In this document: piece by piece, positions 36,757 to 47,272 of the stretch | Position numbering within the stretch: position 1 is the stretch's first letter | Layout: every line of letters begins with the position of its first letter | NCBI GenBank assembly: GCA_022647565.1 | Contig: JALCLA010000002.1 | Location: forward strand, 434,001 to 498,000 | Source: Chiayiivirga sp. | Lineage (GTDB): Bacteria > Pseudomonadota > Gammaproteobacteria > Xanthomonadales > Xanthomonadaceae | Reading direction: 5' to 3' | Length of the DNA: 64,000 bases | The notes under the pieces: model-generated | The model's input: only the letters and a program-made list of their open reading frames with translations | Databases searched by the model: none | Told to the model about the DNA's origin: nothing | Translations under genes and position numbers: made by a program

Positions 36757-39700
36757 GAATCATCCTCCGGATATAGGCGTCGGCCATGTCATCGCTCAGT
36801 GGCCGCTTCGAGACTTGCTTCTTCACCGTGTCGACGGGCTGCGGTCGCCAAATGCCAGACCGACGGGCCGCGTCCATGTATGTCTTGTCGATGCGCTTGA
36901 GTCGCGCGAAGCCTTCCGCTGTTAGGCGGCTTTCCGCCCAGGCCAGAAACTGCTCCGTCTCGTAACCCGACTGGCTTTCCATCACCAGCGCCGGCCGACC
37001 TGCCCTCACCGCGCCGCGTACGCTCGCCAGCGTTTGCTGGATCGATTCCGCCGTTCGCGGGTCGAGCTCGTGCAGTCTTGCGCTCAGCAGTTCCTTGGCG
37101 CGCTCCGCGTCGCCCAGCAGCAGCGCATCCTTGACCTTGCGGTTCGTCGGCGTGTTCGCGGTGAAGACGCCGTATTCCGGCGCACGCCGCTTTGCTTCGA
37201 TGCCAGCCTCGTCGGCATAGCGACGCGCGATCTTGCGCGCCCAGTAGCGATCACGCTGCGCCTGCGCCTGCCGTCCGAACTGGGAATCGGAGGTGTGCAT
37301 GGCCACGGTCTCGGCCAATCGCCGCCCAGTGCGGAACAGCGACAGTCCGTCCTCGGCAATCCGAAACACGTCGTCGCCGTCGAGCGAGCCCTGGTCGATC
37401 AGTTTGAGAATAGCCGTGCCGGGTGCGTCGAATAGCCCCAGCGACGGCGGGTCGAGCGGGTTCTTGAATCGCTGGCGATCCTGCCAGGCGTGGACAGCCT
37501 GTCCGTAATTGCCGAACACGCCAAGCGATCCGATCGACACCATCGCAGAGAACGCGCGCTGCAGGATGAGGCTGAGCGCATGCGCGCGGTCGTTGTCCGC
37601 GAGAGCGCGCTTGATCTCCTCGTCATCCGGCCCGGACTCGCCGTAGCCGAACAGGGCTGCCCGAAGTCCCTCCGCGATCAATCCGCCAGGCACCGCCATC
37701 GCGAAGTAGCGCAGTAGCGGCAGGAAGGTGCGGACGCGCTGCTCGATGACCTCGCCGTCGACCTCGACGCGGACCCGCTCGCCGCCTTTGATCGACTCGA
37801 CGAAGGGGGCGAGATGGTTTTTCACCAGCATGCGGACGACTTGCGTGCTGAACTTCTGATACTTCAGCAGGAAACGCCCCAGCGGCTCGTCCATGAACGT
37901 CGGCACCTGGTCGATGCGATAGCTGCCCTGCACTTCGTTGACGGCGTAGCGCAGGAAGCGATCCGTCTCCGGCCCAGTCATGCCCTCGACCAACAACGTG
38001 CGGTAGTCGAATCCGTTGCGCTGCAGCCAGGCGATCGCCTTGAGCGATTTGCCGCTGGTGACATCGCGATTCCATGCGGTGAGGGCATCGCGCAGGAAGC
38101 TCCTCGCAGTCAGCAGGTTGTGCGAGCGCACGACGTACTCGGCCGGCGCGAAACCACCCACCTTGAGCAAGCCGGTGGATGTGCGAGAGATCCACTCCTT
38201 CACCCCTTCCTGCTCGGCATCAGCCGACACACCCATGAAGTCATCGATCAGCACGCCTTTGGCGTAGGCGTCATCGACGGCCGCACTCAAGTTCCCCAGT
38301 TCCCGAAGGCCGCGCAGGAAATGACTGGTCGGAAACGCTTGGGCCGTGAGTGTCAGCCCTCCGATCAGGTTCACGATGGCCGTTGCCGGGTTCCCGAGTT
38401 GCGTGCCCGTCGCCAGCGTGCTGAACGACTGCAGCACCGTATTGACCGTGCGATTGCGCCGGCGCCCATAGATCACGTCCGCCACGCGTTGAACGTGTTC
38501 CTGGAGCCGCGGTCGCGTCAGCGTGGCAAGTGTCTCGTCGAACAGGTCGCCGCCTTCCGGTCCCGCCTGTCCGAAGGCTTCGATCTGGGACACGCGCTCA
38601 GCCCAGCTCCGCGCATAGCGGACAGCCTGCTCCCACGAATAGTCGTAGACCGCCTCGGGCAGCGGATCCGACCGGGCGCGCTCGATGCTCGCGAAGTAGT
38701 CGGACGCGGTCTCGTCACGAAACTCCGTATTGAGGTAACGCCCTGCCTCGTCCTCGCTGGCAATACGTCCGTCGGCGATCAGGATGTCGACCAGCTCTTG
38801 CCATTCTCGCGCGTACTTCTCAGGGTTCGCCATCGCATCGCGATACTTGCGCTTGACCGCCCGCGGCCAGAACACGAAGAAACGCGCCGGGTCGGTTCGG
38901 ACCTTGCCGATCAACCGCCAGGCGTTCTGTGTCGCGTCGAACACCTGGATCCCCAGGCGCTGATTCTCGTCCCCGGTGCGCGAGGCCAGACCGGACCACG
39001 CCTTGAGCAAGTCCTTCGCCGCCGTGGACGCGTCGTTGAACAGGGCCGCCGCCTCGTCTCGGCGACCATTCGACATCGCGCCCATCAATCGCTCGAAAGT
39101 GCGCAGGTCATCCTCGTTCGCCGCACGCGTCACCGGCCGCAGGGCGGCGCTGACTTCGCCCAGGCGCTTGCGGGTCTGGTCAAAGTAGCGCGCAACCGCG
39201 TCGCCGACGGCCTTCGTCTCCGGGTTGCGGCGCAGCTTGTCGACGGCGCTCTCGTAGGGTGCACGCACCAGGCGCAGCACGGTATCGACCAGCGTGTCAG
39301 CCGACTGCTTGCGTGCCGGTGCCTCGGGCTTGGGCGCGGCCGATGCCAGGACGCGCGTCGACTTGGGATCGGGTTGGCGTGGGTCGTCGGCTGCGGTCGA
39401 ATCCTCCAGTACGCTCTCCTCTGATCCCGCCGCAGGCTGGTGCATAGAACTCCGAAGGGAGTGCTCCCCAGGTATCCCTGCGGGGCCTTCGTGTTCGGCG
39501 TTCGCCTCTGCGCCACCCAAGTGCTGCTGCAGCGCATCCAGTTGCGCCGGCACATCGTCGGGCACGGCTGTAGTCACGGGGCGAGATGCCGTCGTTCCCT
39601 CTCGTGCGTAACGCCGCGCGCTCTTGACCAGATCGCGCCAGTCCCGCGGCGAGAACGCGGCGACTCGCGAGCCCATCACGGTAGTGAGCAAGCCCTTCAC

Positions 39701-40142
39701 GCGATCGACGAAGCGGCCGAGGGCACCAACCACGCCCGGGGCGCATCCGCGCCGGCACAGCAACACGGTAGCGCGCCTCAAGGTCACGCCAACCGTCCGT
39801 CTCTTCCGCCGTCAGCAGTTCGGCCGCAGCTTCTTCCGTCGCTTCGTCCATCGCTTCGGTAGTGTTGACTTGCTGGCCGCGGTCGCGCGCGATGGCGTGC
39901 GCCAGCTCCTCAATCACCGGCAGGTTTCGAAGATCCCGCAAGGCGCGCGACAGCGATCCCGCACCGCGATCCATGGCCTGCACCGCGCCTCGCAGCCCGT
40001 CATGCCCGACCACCTCATGCAACGCGGCCCAGCGCGCCCGTGCCGGGTTCCGCATCGCGTCGGCAGCCAGATAGACCGTGCGCGTCTCGGGATCGTATGC
40101 ACCTTCTCGGGGGCGAGCCGACGGCGTGAGGCGAGCGCGCAC
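36749..40142 (-). CDS. Large polyvalent/internal-virion-like protein, frameshifted
   Basis: About 1130 residues once one base is removed from GGGG at 39738-39741, which joins YRVAVPARMRPG to VVGALGRFVDRVKGLL. The N-terminal part contains RWAALHEVVGHDGLRG, a HExxGH-type metallopeptidase-like site seen in polyvalent proteins. The rest is helical with a membrane-interacting-looking stretch (GNPATAIVNLIGGLTLTAQA). The DNA upstream to 40274 stays open and protein-like in this frame, up to an amber codon that ends the preceding gene. Probably injected or internal, but unproven. Confidence 0.68.
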
Positions 40143-40274
40143 CGACGCCGGCCACTCGCTCGATGAGGTGACGAGCTGCAGCGTCGGCGCCCGTTTCCAG
40201 TCATCAAACAGACCGTGGATCGCGCGGGACGCCTCAGAAACGGAAACCCCGCCAGTGGGCGGGGGCGTGTCGGG

Positions 40275-41247
40275 CTACTTCGTCGGCGGCGTCTGGCCGA
40301 ACACCGGCGGCTCGGTCAACTTCGGCTCGCCCAATTTGCGTTCCCGATTCGTCTTGCTGACCGCCTCGCGCATGATCCGGTTGAGGGCTGAATGGTCCAG
40401 CTTGGGACGGCTCTGTCGATGCGCTTCCGCCTCCGCGCGGCGTTGCGCCTCCTCCGATGCCAGCCGTTCCGCCGAGTGTTCCCGGTGCCACGCCTCGCGC
40501 TGCTCCGGCGTCATCCGGTCCAGCCCCAACCGCGACTCGCGCTCGATACCCATCTGCTGTTGCCCTCTTGCGTGCCTCGACTTGCTGATCCGTGCGACGG
40601 AACAAGGCGTCAAGGGAATCCTTCGGCCCAATGCGCGAGGCCGCGTACACGATGCCCACGCCCGGTGCGCCTCCCTTGGGGTGTGGCAGATCGGACAAGC
40701 CCCGCGCCTTGGAAATAGCCTGCGCCCGCCGGTCTGCCCGTGCAAGCGCCGCATCGACGGCCGCATCTTCCGCGCCGATGACGGTAAAGCTGACCTCATC
40801 GCCACCGTTTCGCACGGGCACCACCTGCGCACCCGTGGCCTCCAGCGTCTTGCGCACGGTGTCGGCCAGCTCGCGATAGACCTCATTCGCCCCGCTCGCC
40901 CCCAGCCGCGCATTCAGGCCGCCCAGGTTGGCGATGTCGGCCTCGACGTAGTGGGCGCGTTCGCCTGTCTCGGCAACGTGCGCCATGACCCGTTGCACGA
41001 ACGGGACGCGCTCCTCGGCACGGTAGAAGCCTGTCACCGCGTCGCGGGTGTGCGCCGGAAGGGATCGCTCCAATTCGGCCACGGTCTCAGGGTCGAGCCC
41101 GCGGCGCTGGGCAATGGCGGCCAGACGCGCGCGCTGCTCGTCCCGAGCAAACGTCTCCGGATCGGGCACTCGCATGACCGATGTGAAATTGGCGCGGATG
41201 ACTGTCTCCGCCGATGTCGAGGCCTCATCGCGAGCGGATGAGGTCAT
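40275..41247 (-). CDS. Polyvalent-protein part with GGDEF-like domain, frameshifted
   Basis: About 323 residues once one base of the CCC at 40563-40565 is dropped, giving EARKRQQQMGIERES. Residues about 85-200 resemble a GGDEF nucleotide cyclase: YVEADIANLGGLNARLGASG, ANEVYRELADTVRKTL, then VVPVRNGGDEVSFTVIG, where the signature reads GGDEV. The tail ends TEPPVFGQTPPTK at an amber stop. ATGA overlap with the upstream ORF. Whether it makes a cyclic dinucleotide is unknown. Confidence 0.7.
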
Positions 41248-43049
41248 CGGGGGGGAGTCATCGCCTCGACGGAATTTCCCACCGGTCCCACTGCTTCGGG
41301 AGCGGTGATTGTCGTGGGCGAGGAATTGTTGCGGGCGCGCAGCACCGCCGCGGAGTGTCGATGCTGGTCGGCCAGCGTGGCGTTGCCCACAGCGTCGGCG
41401 CTGGCTGCGAGCCGGTCATAGGTCATCGCGCGACGCTCGACAGCGGTCGGCTCGACATCCCGCGGTGGCGGCACCAGCGATTCCGACAGCGCGATGAGGT
41501 CAGCATCCGCATCAATGCGGCCCAATCGCTCCCGCAGCCGCCCCGCTTCGCTCTCATAGCCTTGCGCCGCGCGATGACGTTCCAGGGATTGGCGAATTTC
41601 CAGCCGTCGTTGCTCCGCAAACTGACGCTCCTGCGGGCTAAGGCGAGCCTCGGGCGAGAGATGGATTCCCTCGGCCGTAGCGCGTGCCTGCGCACGGAGA
41701 AGCTGTTCCAGCTCCGCGTCTTCATCGGCCAGCGATTTCGCGGCTTCAGGTGCGAGCCGCCCCTCTTGCGCCGCTGCGCCCAGTGCCTCCAGCCGGGCAT
41801 CGATCACCGAGCCCGCCGCGGTGCCCGATCGGGGCAGCGAAGCAGGCGCATCAACGATGGCCGGCGATTCGGTGCCGGATGCCGCGGTGATTGCTTCCGT
41901 GGGCACGGGAGCCGCAGGGATCACCGGAGCAGGCGTTGCCGCCTCGGTGACCGCGCGCGATTCCCGCGCTTTCTGGAGCGTATCCTCAGCCGCTTGCGCC
42001 CCCTGCTCGGCGGGTGTCCGCGGAACGGGCCGAGTCCGGGCCGCACGCAGGACGTTGCCGACGCCTTCCACCACGCTACTCGGACCTTCGGCCACGCCTT
42101 CGGTCAGAACGTCGCCCAGGCTTTCGATCCGGCCGGTATCGGCGAACTGCGCCGTGGCTTCACCGGCCGTGCCGGTGCCCGCGCCAGTGGCGAGATTGGT
42201 GGCCGAGCGCAGCAACGCACGACCGACGCCCGTGCCCTTCACCAGCTTGCCAGCGACGCCAGCGCCAAGCGCATCGAAGGCAGCAATCGGCACACCGCGC
42301 GCCAGGCCCGATGCCTTCGCCGCCTCCATCGCGGCAGGGTCCGCGAGGAAGCGTTGCACCGCCAGCGGATCGGCGACATCGACGCCAGCCTCGCGCATCG
42401 CATCGTAGACCGCGCCGGTGTACTCCGTGCCCAAACTGCCGGCCGCATTGGCGCCGATGGACAGCGGACCACCGGCGGCACTCAGCGCGAGCACGGGGGC
42501 CTGCTGCCCCAAGGATTCGAGCACGACATCGCCGAGCGCACCGGGCGTGACGGCGTCGGCCCAGTCGCCAATGGACTTGGCGCCCGACATGGCCTGCAGC
42601 GCCGCCGCGTTGCCGGGGTCTTGCGGATATCGGCCCTTCTGGCGCTCCAAGTCCGCGACTCGTACGGCGCTTTCCGCGAGGCTCACGTCGTCGCCCATGG
42701 CGTTATGAGGGCCAAGACCGGATTGCCGCAATAGTTCCGCCGTCGCTTGCTTGCCGCTCAACATGCCGCGCTGGAACGCATCGGGTGTGAGCGCATCCAC
42801 GACTTCGCCGCCAGCATCGGAAAGACGTGCGACAAGCGGACGGTCGACCGCGTCATGCGCGCCGGTGAGCGTGTCCCAGGCACCGCCCAAGCGCCCCATC
42901 AAGCCCGGCTCGGGCGTGGCGCGCATGGTGTCGGTGGTGGGCGTCGTGGGCTCGTTCGCTGCATCGAGCGGCAACAGCTCGCCCGAGTAAGGGCGATAGC
43001 GCGGCGGCGCGCCTTCCAGCGGCAACAGTTGGCCGGTGTAGGGCTTCAT
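41244..43049 (-). CDS. Large polyvalent/internal-virion-like protein
   Basis: 601 residues. It opens with a short duplicated motif, PYTGQLLPLEG and PYSGELLPLDA. Glycine/alanine-rich hydrophobic segments (LALSAAGGPLSIGANAAGSL, AFDALGAGVAGKLVKGTG) resemble membrane-inserting parts of phage internal proteins. The C-terminal half is coiled-coil (RQFAEQRRLEIRQSLERHRA). No catalytic motif found. Coupled by ATGA overlaps to both neighbours. Confidence 0.68.
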   Translation of the reverse strand: MKPYTGQLLPLEGAPPRYRPYSGELLPLDAANEPTTPTTDTMRATPEPGLMGRLGGAWDTLTGAHDAVDRPLVARLSDAGGEVVDALTPDAFQRGMLSGKQATAELLRQSGLGPHNAMGDDVSLAESAVRVADLERQKGRYPQDPGNAAALQAMSGAKSIGDWADAVTPGALGDVVLESLGQQAPVLALSAAGGPLSIGANAAGSLGTEYTGAVYDAMREAGVDVADPLAVQRFLADPAAMEAAKASGLARGVPIAAFDALGAGVAGKLVKGTGVGRALLRSATNLATGAGTGTAGEATAQFADTGRIESLGDVLTEGVAEGPSSVVEGVGNVLRAARTRPVPRTPAEQGAQAAEDTLQKARESRAVTEAATPAPVIPAAPVPTEAITAASGTESPAIVDAPASLPRSGTAAGSVIDARLEALGAAAQEGRLAPEAAKSLADEDAELEQLLRAQARATAEGIHLSPEARLSPQERQFAEQRRLEIRQSLERHRAAQGYESEAGRLRERLGRIDADADLIALSESLVPPPRDVEPTAVERRAMTYDRLAASADAVGNATLADQHRHSAAVLRARNNSSPTTITAPEAVGPVGNSVEAMTPPR

Positions 43050-43819
43050 TCCGCGGTCACCAGGCTGCCGTCGGCCAAGCGATAGACGATCACGCCATTT
43101 GGCGCGCGACCGGCCGCCACCGCGCCGGCCGGCAGTCCTGCGGGAGCGCCGGCGTTCGTGCGCTGCGAAGGCGCGGGACTCGACCGGAAGCCGTACAACT
43201 CGTTTGCCTCCACGGTCAGCGCATCGGCCAGCGCGCGGCGATCACTGGCGCGATCTGTCGGCAGGATGCTGCGCTGCTCCAGCTCGTAGTCCAGTTCCTC
43301 GTCCGCCATTTTGAGCACGCGCGAGCGGGCGTCGTTCTGCAGCTTGTCGAATCCGGAACGCTCGTCGTCACGCGAACGAAAGCGCGGATCGGCGGTCACG
43401 GTGTAGCCCGGGGGAATGGGCGTGCCCGGCGTCCAGGCGACTGATTCACCCTGACCGCTTATCGGCACGAGCACCTGAGGCTTGGCCGAGGCTGTAGACC
43501 CCGTACGTGCAGCGCGGGCATCAGCGGATTCGCGACTCAGGCGCGCTCGCTCGTTGCGCCCCGCTTCCTTGTCGGCCTCCAGTGCCGCTTTGCCCTGAGC
43601 CTTGATCCCCTCCAATTCGATCGCCTGCCCGTGCTCGCGCGCGTCTTTCGCGGACTCGTGCTCGGCAGCAATACGGGCCAAAGCTTCGGATTCAAGCTGC
43701 TTGGCTCGCCGCGCGCGCTCGGTTCTGAACTCGTGCTGCGTCTCCTGCCATTGCTGGTGCGCGCCGGACATCAGGCCCATCAGGCCACCGGCGAGGCCGC
43801 TTCGAAATGCGTTTCCCAT
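43046..43819 (-). CDS. Helical element protein, probable virion-associated
   Basis: 257 residues beginning MGNAFRSGLAGGLMGLMSGA, then a long coiled coil (RARRAKQLESEALARIAAEH to about residue 115). The ATG at 43819 follows AAGGAGCC. The Gly-rich start and coiled coil resemble proteins encoded next to polyvalent internal proteins in podovirus-like phages. No specific family recognised. Confidence 0.65.
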   Translation of the reverse strand: MGNAFRSGLAGGLMGLMSGAHQQWQETQHEFRTERARRAKQLESEALARIAAEHESAKDAREHGQAIELEGIKAQGKAALEADKEAGRNERARLSRESADARAARTGSTASAKPQVLVPISGQGESVAWTPGTPIPPGYTVTADPRFRSRDDERSGFDKLQNDARSRVLKMADEELDYELEQRSILPTDRASDRRALADALTVEANELYGFRSSPAPSQRTNAGAPAGLPAGAVAAGRAPNGVIVYRLADGSLVTAE

Positions 43820-43835
43820 CTGAGGCTCCTTCGGG

Positions 43836-43979
43836 TCAGTTCCTCGCTGCCGTAGAAGGGGCAACGGTTTCCGCTACAACGTCGCGAGCTGGCTCTCGAT
43901 CCCGTTGCCGGCGGAGCGCGCGCAAGCGCCGCTCAACGCGAACCAGCTCACGCTGCGCGGTCTCGGGGTTCAAGGTCAT
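43836..43979 (-). CDS. Small basic ORF, unknown
   Basis: 47 residues (begins MTLNPETAQRELVRVERRLR). It overlaps the end of the upstream gene by 32 bp and stops 17 bp before the next gene, so it fills the gap in the operon. The Shine-Dalgarno is weak. A real small phage protein is plausible but unproven. Confidence 0.4.
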   Translation of the reverse strand: MTLNPETAQRELVRVERRLRALRRQRDREPARDVVAETVAPSTAARN

Positions 43980-44565
43980 GGGGACAGTTTGCCGATTCGC
44001 GGGTGTAAATCGGTCCCACAGCGGCGGCGCGATTTATGCGCAGGGTCAAATGGTTGATTCCGCTTCCGTTACCACGCAAGGGTTGGCGATAGCCGCATGC
44101 CGCGAGATAACGCACGAGCCCGGAGCGAATCGCCCGCCAAAGCGTGTCCTCGACTTCGGCGCGCAATCGCCGGAAGTCCGCACGTCGCATGTGGAGCTCC
44201 TTCGCGCGCTGCGCCGCTGCGAGGCAACGCCGGCGGCGTACACGGTGGAGGCCGTCAGCGATCGCTATCGCGAGAACCTCTGGATCCGCGCCTACACCAA
44301 TGCGTGCTGCAAGCACCAAGACCCGATGCGCGAGGACGAAAAGCGTCGCGTCGTCGAGGTCGGCACCACCGAAGTACCAGGCCAACGCTTGAGGGCGCCA
44401 GTCGTTCGGCCCCTCGCGCGCCAGCGACAGGGCAAGCGCGCAATCCGCCGCCCCGCTACCTGTCCACCGTTGCAGCGCGCGAATCGGTGCCGGGTCGCGA
44501 CGATGGTCCCAGGGCGCGCGATTTCCCGTATGCGCCGACGCGGAGGAACGCGCGGTCTGAGTCAT
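43948..44565 (-). CDS. Element protein of unknown function
   Basis: 205 residues; the ATG overlaps the SSB-like gene stop (ATGA). It has a central region ALAWYFGGADLDDATLFVLA followed by a basic helical C-terminus (RRADFRRLRAEVEDTLWRAI). No family recognised. Its position between SSB and virion-like genes suggests a regulatory or late-switch role, which is guesswork. Confidence 0.6.
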   Translation of the reverse strand: MTQTARSSASAHTGNRAPWDHRRDPAPIRALQRWTGSGAADCALALSLAREGPNDWRPQALAWYFGGADLDDATLFVLAHRVLVLAARIGVGADPEVLAIAIADGLHRVRRRRCLAAAQRAKELHMRRADFRRLRAEVEDTLWRAIRSGLVRYLAACGYRQPLRGNGSGINHLTLRINRAAAVGPIYTRESANCPHDLEPRDRAA

Positions 44566-44928
44566 CACAGCTCCCCCGGCAAGCGGCGATAACCGGTCGG
44601 CTCGCCGTCGATTGCATTCCGCTTGCGGCGGACGTGATATGCGGTCAACACACCGTGCACCTTCAAGTCGCCGCCAAGCCGGGTGTTGCCCTCCTTGTCG
44701 GTCCATTGCGTCGGCGTGAACTCTCCGGCCAGAGCCCGCCGAATCGCCGGTGTTGAGGGCCAGCAATGCGGCGCAAGCCGATTCGGAGAAGGCGATCAGC
44801 GACACGCCAATCCGTTCCTCGCCGCCGATATCCACCATCACGCGTGCGGTCACGAACTGCTTCCCGTTCTTCGAGGTGCCGGACTTTGGATCGGCGGTCA
44901 GGCGACCGGACATCAAGGCATCAATCAT
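44565..44928 (-). CDS. Single-stranded DNA-binding protein-like, frameshifted
   Basis: Begins MIDALMSGRLTADPKSGTSK and continues FVTARVMVDIGGEERIGVSL, an OB-fold ssDNA-binding pattern. Dropping one base of the CCC at 44735-44737 restores SAALAGEFTPTQWTDKEG and a stop at 44565, giving about 120 residues. It sits next to the RusA-like nuclease and the primase genes, consistent with element replication. Confidence 0.7.
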
Positions 44929-45375
44929 TTGGGGGCCTCCATCAGCTCGATCACGATGCGAACGCCAGGCGCGTCGAGTGCCTCCGCGTCTTCGTTGGGG
45001 GTAGACCTTCGCGAGGCGCGTGTACTCGACTACGCGCGCGTCGTCGCGCCAAACGCCGGCATCCGTCAGCGCGTCTTCCGTACTGCGCACCAGCTTTGAT
45101 AGATCAGGCGTGCGGCAAGGCCACGTCCGGCGCCGCTTGGGCGCGCTCAGGGGCTTGGGCAGGGTGAAGACCATGCGCACGCGGACCGGCGCATCGATCG
45201 GCGCACAGTCGCCGCGCACCGACTCTGCCGCCGCCTTCACGTCCTGTCGCCAAGGGCGCAGCTTCTTCGACGACTCCACCATGACGCCGCCACCGACATG
45301 ACGCTTGCTGCCTTGGGGCGCAGGCTGGCCGTAGACCTGGATCAAAAGCAGCGTGGATTCCGCTGGCCTGCTCAT
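44925..45375 (-). CDS. RusA-family Holliday junction resolvase, frameshifted
   Basis: QVYGQPAPQGSKRHVGGGVM near the start and RTPDLSKLVRSTEDALTDAGVWRDDARV in the middle are the RusA signature, with the metal-binding acidic residues in DLSK and DDARV. Removing one base of the GGGGG at 44997-45001 yields AKVYPNEDAEALDAPGVRIV and a stop overlapping the SSB start, about 150 residues. RusA-type enzymes resolve recombination intermediates in phages. Confidence 0.82.
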
Positions 45376-45734
45376 GCCTTGGCCTCCTTCCGTTGCTGTA
45401 CCAGCCAGCGGTAAGCAGTGAGCGCCGCGACGATGTCGAGCAGGCCCAGGGCGAAGCCGCGTTGGGCGTCGTCCGCATCGGCGTAGATCGCCGCGGCGAG
45501 GTCGTGCAGCTCGCCCTCCTGCGCCGCGGTGGGACGGGAGCGCCGACTCAGCTCGTCAATGACCTCGGGCTTGCGTGCCGCGAGGACGGCGTCCACTTGG
45601 CCTTCGCCGACTCGGAGCCGCGCAGGCGCGCGCCGGTTCCCCTCCGCGTCAAGGCGAAACTCAATGCCATCGCTGGCGGCCGCTTCGAGGAGTTCGCAGG
45701 GGGTCACAGGAGGACCTCCCCCGGCATCGTCCAA
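45372..45734 (-). CDS. Small element protein, unknown
   Basis: 120 residues. The N-terminal part (PCELLEAAASDGIEFRLDAE to VDAVLAARKPEVIDELSRRS) resembles the docking-like TubC N-terminal fold found in phage and plasmid proteins beside primases. The C-terminal half is helical. ATGA overlap with the resolvase gene; overlaps the end of the primase-helicase gene by about 30 bp. Confidence 0.6.
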   Translation of the reverse strand: MDDAGGGPPVTPCELLEAAASDGIEFRLDAEGNRRAPARLRVGEGQVDAVLAARKPEVIDELSRRSRPTAAQEGELHDLAAAIYADADDAQRGFALGLLDIVAALTAYRWLVQQRKEAKA

Positions 45735-47272
45735 AGGGGTGACGCGGGGGGTGACGCAGTGACGGGCTTTTCCATATAAGTCTGTGGTGCGCGCGCGCGT
45801 GTAGCGCTTAACCGGAAACTGGTGTCACCAGCGTCACCTGTGTCACCGACGCGAAGGCCCCGCCAGCGACGCTCCTTTTTGGTGCGCGCCGACTGAAATC
45901 CCCGCTCTGCCAAGCGCAATCCGAAGTCGCGCTGGTTCACCGCACGTTCGCCGGCGTCCTGCGTCCACTGCTGGTAGGCCCGGTAAAGGTCCCCTGAGCT
46001 GACGGTGAAGTAGTCCCCCACCTCGCAACACTCAGTCAGGAATGCCCCTACCTGGTCGCTAGCATCGCGGTATTCGGCAGTCGCAATCTGGACTGCCTGC
46101 GGCGTGTTGAAACCGTGGGCCTGATACCGCAGCCACCCACGCCAGCACCAAACCAGGATGCCCGCCAATTCGGCGCGCAGCTTCTCGGGCAAGGCCCGAT
46201 CACGGCGATCCGGTGGAATGGTGACCGTGAACGGAATCAGCCGCAGCCGGCGCCAGATGCCTTCATCCGTCCCTGTCACGCGAGGGCGATGGTTCGACTG
46301 GAGCGCCAAGAGATGCGATATCACGAACTCGAAGTGGTCCTGCCGCATGCGCCGGGCTTTGATCTTGTCGCCGCCGGTCAGCGCCTTGACGACTTCTTCG
46401 TTCAAGCGTCCGGCTTCCCCGGTTTCGGACACAATGACCAGCCGCTTGCCATGGAGATCGGCGAGACCCGTGGGGTGGTCGGTGCCGTGCTTCTGAATCA
46501 GCAAGCCGGGCGCGGCGGTGCCGGCGTAGTCGCCGAGGACCGCCTGCAACGCGCCCAGAAACGTGCTCTTGCCGTTCGCGCCGCTGCCCCACAGGATTGG
46601 AAGCAGGTGGTCACCGCGCCGACCTGACAGAGCGTAGCCGGCCAAGCGTTGAACGTAGTCGATGAGGTCGGCGTCCTGCCCCATCGCCGTTGCGACAAAG
46701 GTCTCCCAGGTTGGCGCTTTGGCGTTGATGTTGTAGTCGCAGCCGACGGTCTTCGTGATCCGATCCGTCGCGTCGTAGCGACGGTGCTTTCCGGTGGTGA
46801 GGTCCAAGACGCCAGAGGGCAGGCCAAGCAAGTCAGGGTTCGCGTCCATGTCTTCGGCGCGTACCACCAGCAGCGCCGCTGCCATGCCGAGCGAATCCCT
46901 GATGCAGCGCGCCGACTCCGATGTGCTCGCCCACTTAAAGCGGCGCTGCATCGCGTCCTCGCGCTTCTCGCGTTCGGTCTTGTCGCTGGCTTTCGCCACC
47001 CACGCCGCCAAGCCCGCCGCTTCGTCGGCGATGATCTTGCCCAGGCCGAATGCGATCCGCTGGGCGCCGTGTTCATCCAGCCGCCACGGCGGATTCCATG
47101 TATGCCAGCCGATGCCATCGACGTAGAGCAACTGGTCGCCGAAGTGCTCCACCAGCCGATGGGCGTTTGCCAGATGCGTGCAGGGGTCGTGTGCGCCTTG
47201 ATCGTCCTGCGCCTGCGTCAGGTCACTGGACAGCGCGGCTTCTGCACGTTCCTCCAGATTCAGCGCATTCAT
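45704..47272 (-). CDS. P4-type primase-helicase (D5/SF3-like)
   Basis: 522 residues. The N-terminal D5-like region is followed by a superfamily 3 helicase: Walker A is LWGSGANGKSTFLGALQ, Walker B lies around LHGKRLVIVSETGE, and motif C near FEFVISHLLALQSNHRPRV. This P4 alpha / D5-type ATPase unwinds DNA for element replication. The ATG at 47272 overlaps the stop of the primase-like gene. The N-terminal catalytic primase residues are not obvious, and the zinc finger is on the preceding ORF. Confidence 0.88.
   Translation of the reverse strand: MNALNLEERAEAALSSDLTQAQDDQGAHDPCTHLANAHRLVEHFGDQLLYVDGIGWHTWNPPWRLDEHGAQRIAFGLGKIIADEAAGLAAWVAKASDKTEREKREDAMQRRFKWASTSESARCIRDSLGMAAALLVVRAEDMDANPDLLGLPSGVLDLTTGKHRRYDATDRITKTVGCDYNINAKAPTWETFVATAMGQDADLIDYVQRLAGYALSGRRGDHLLPILWGSGANGKSTFLGALQAVLGDYAGTAAPGLLIQKHGTDHPTGLADLHGKRLVIVSETGEAGRLNEEVVKALTGGDKIKARRMRQDHFEFVISHLLALQSNHRPRVTGTDEGIWRRLRLIPFTVTIPPDRRDRALPEKLRAELAGILVWCWRGWLRYQAHGFNTPQAVQIATAEYRDASDQVGAFLTECCEVGDYFTVSSGDLYRAYQQWTQDAGERAVNQRDFGLRLAERGFQSARTKKERRWRGLRVGDTGDAGDTSFRLSATRARAPQTYMEKPVTASPPASPLWTMPGEVLL

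Noticed and set aside
43948..45375. Single 475-residue ORF
   Set aside because: It is three genes (RusA-like, SSB-like and an unknown protein) joined by two +1 frame breaks; internal ATGA overlaps mark the real boundaries.
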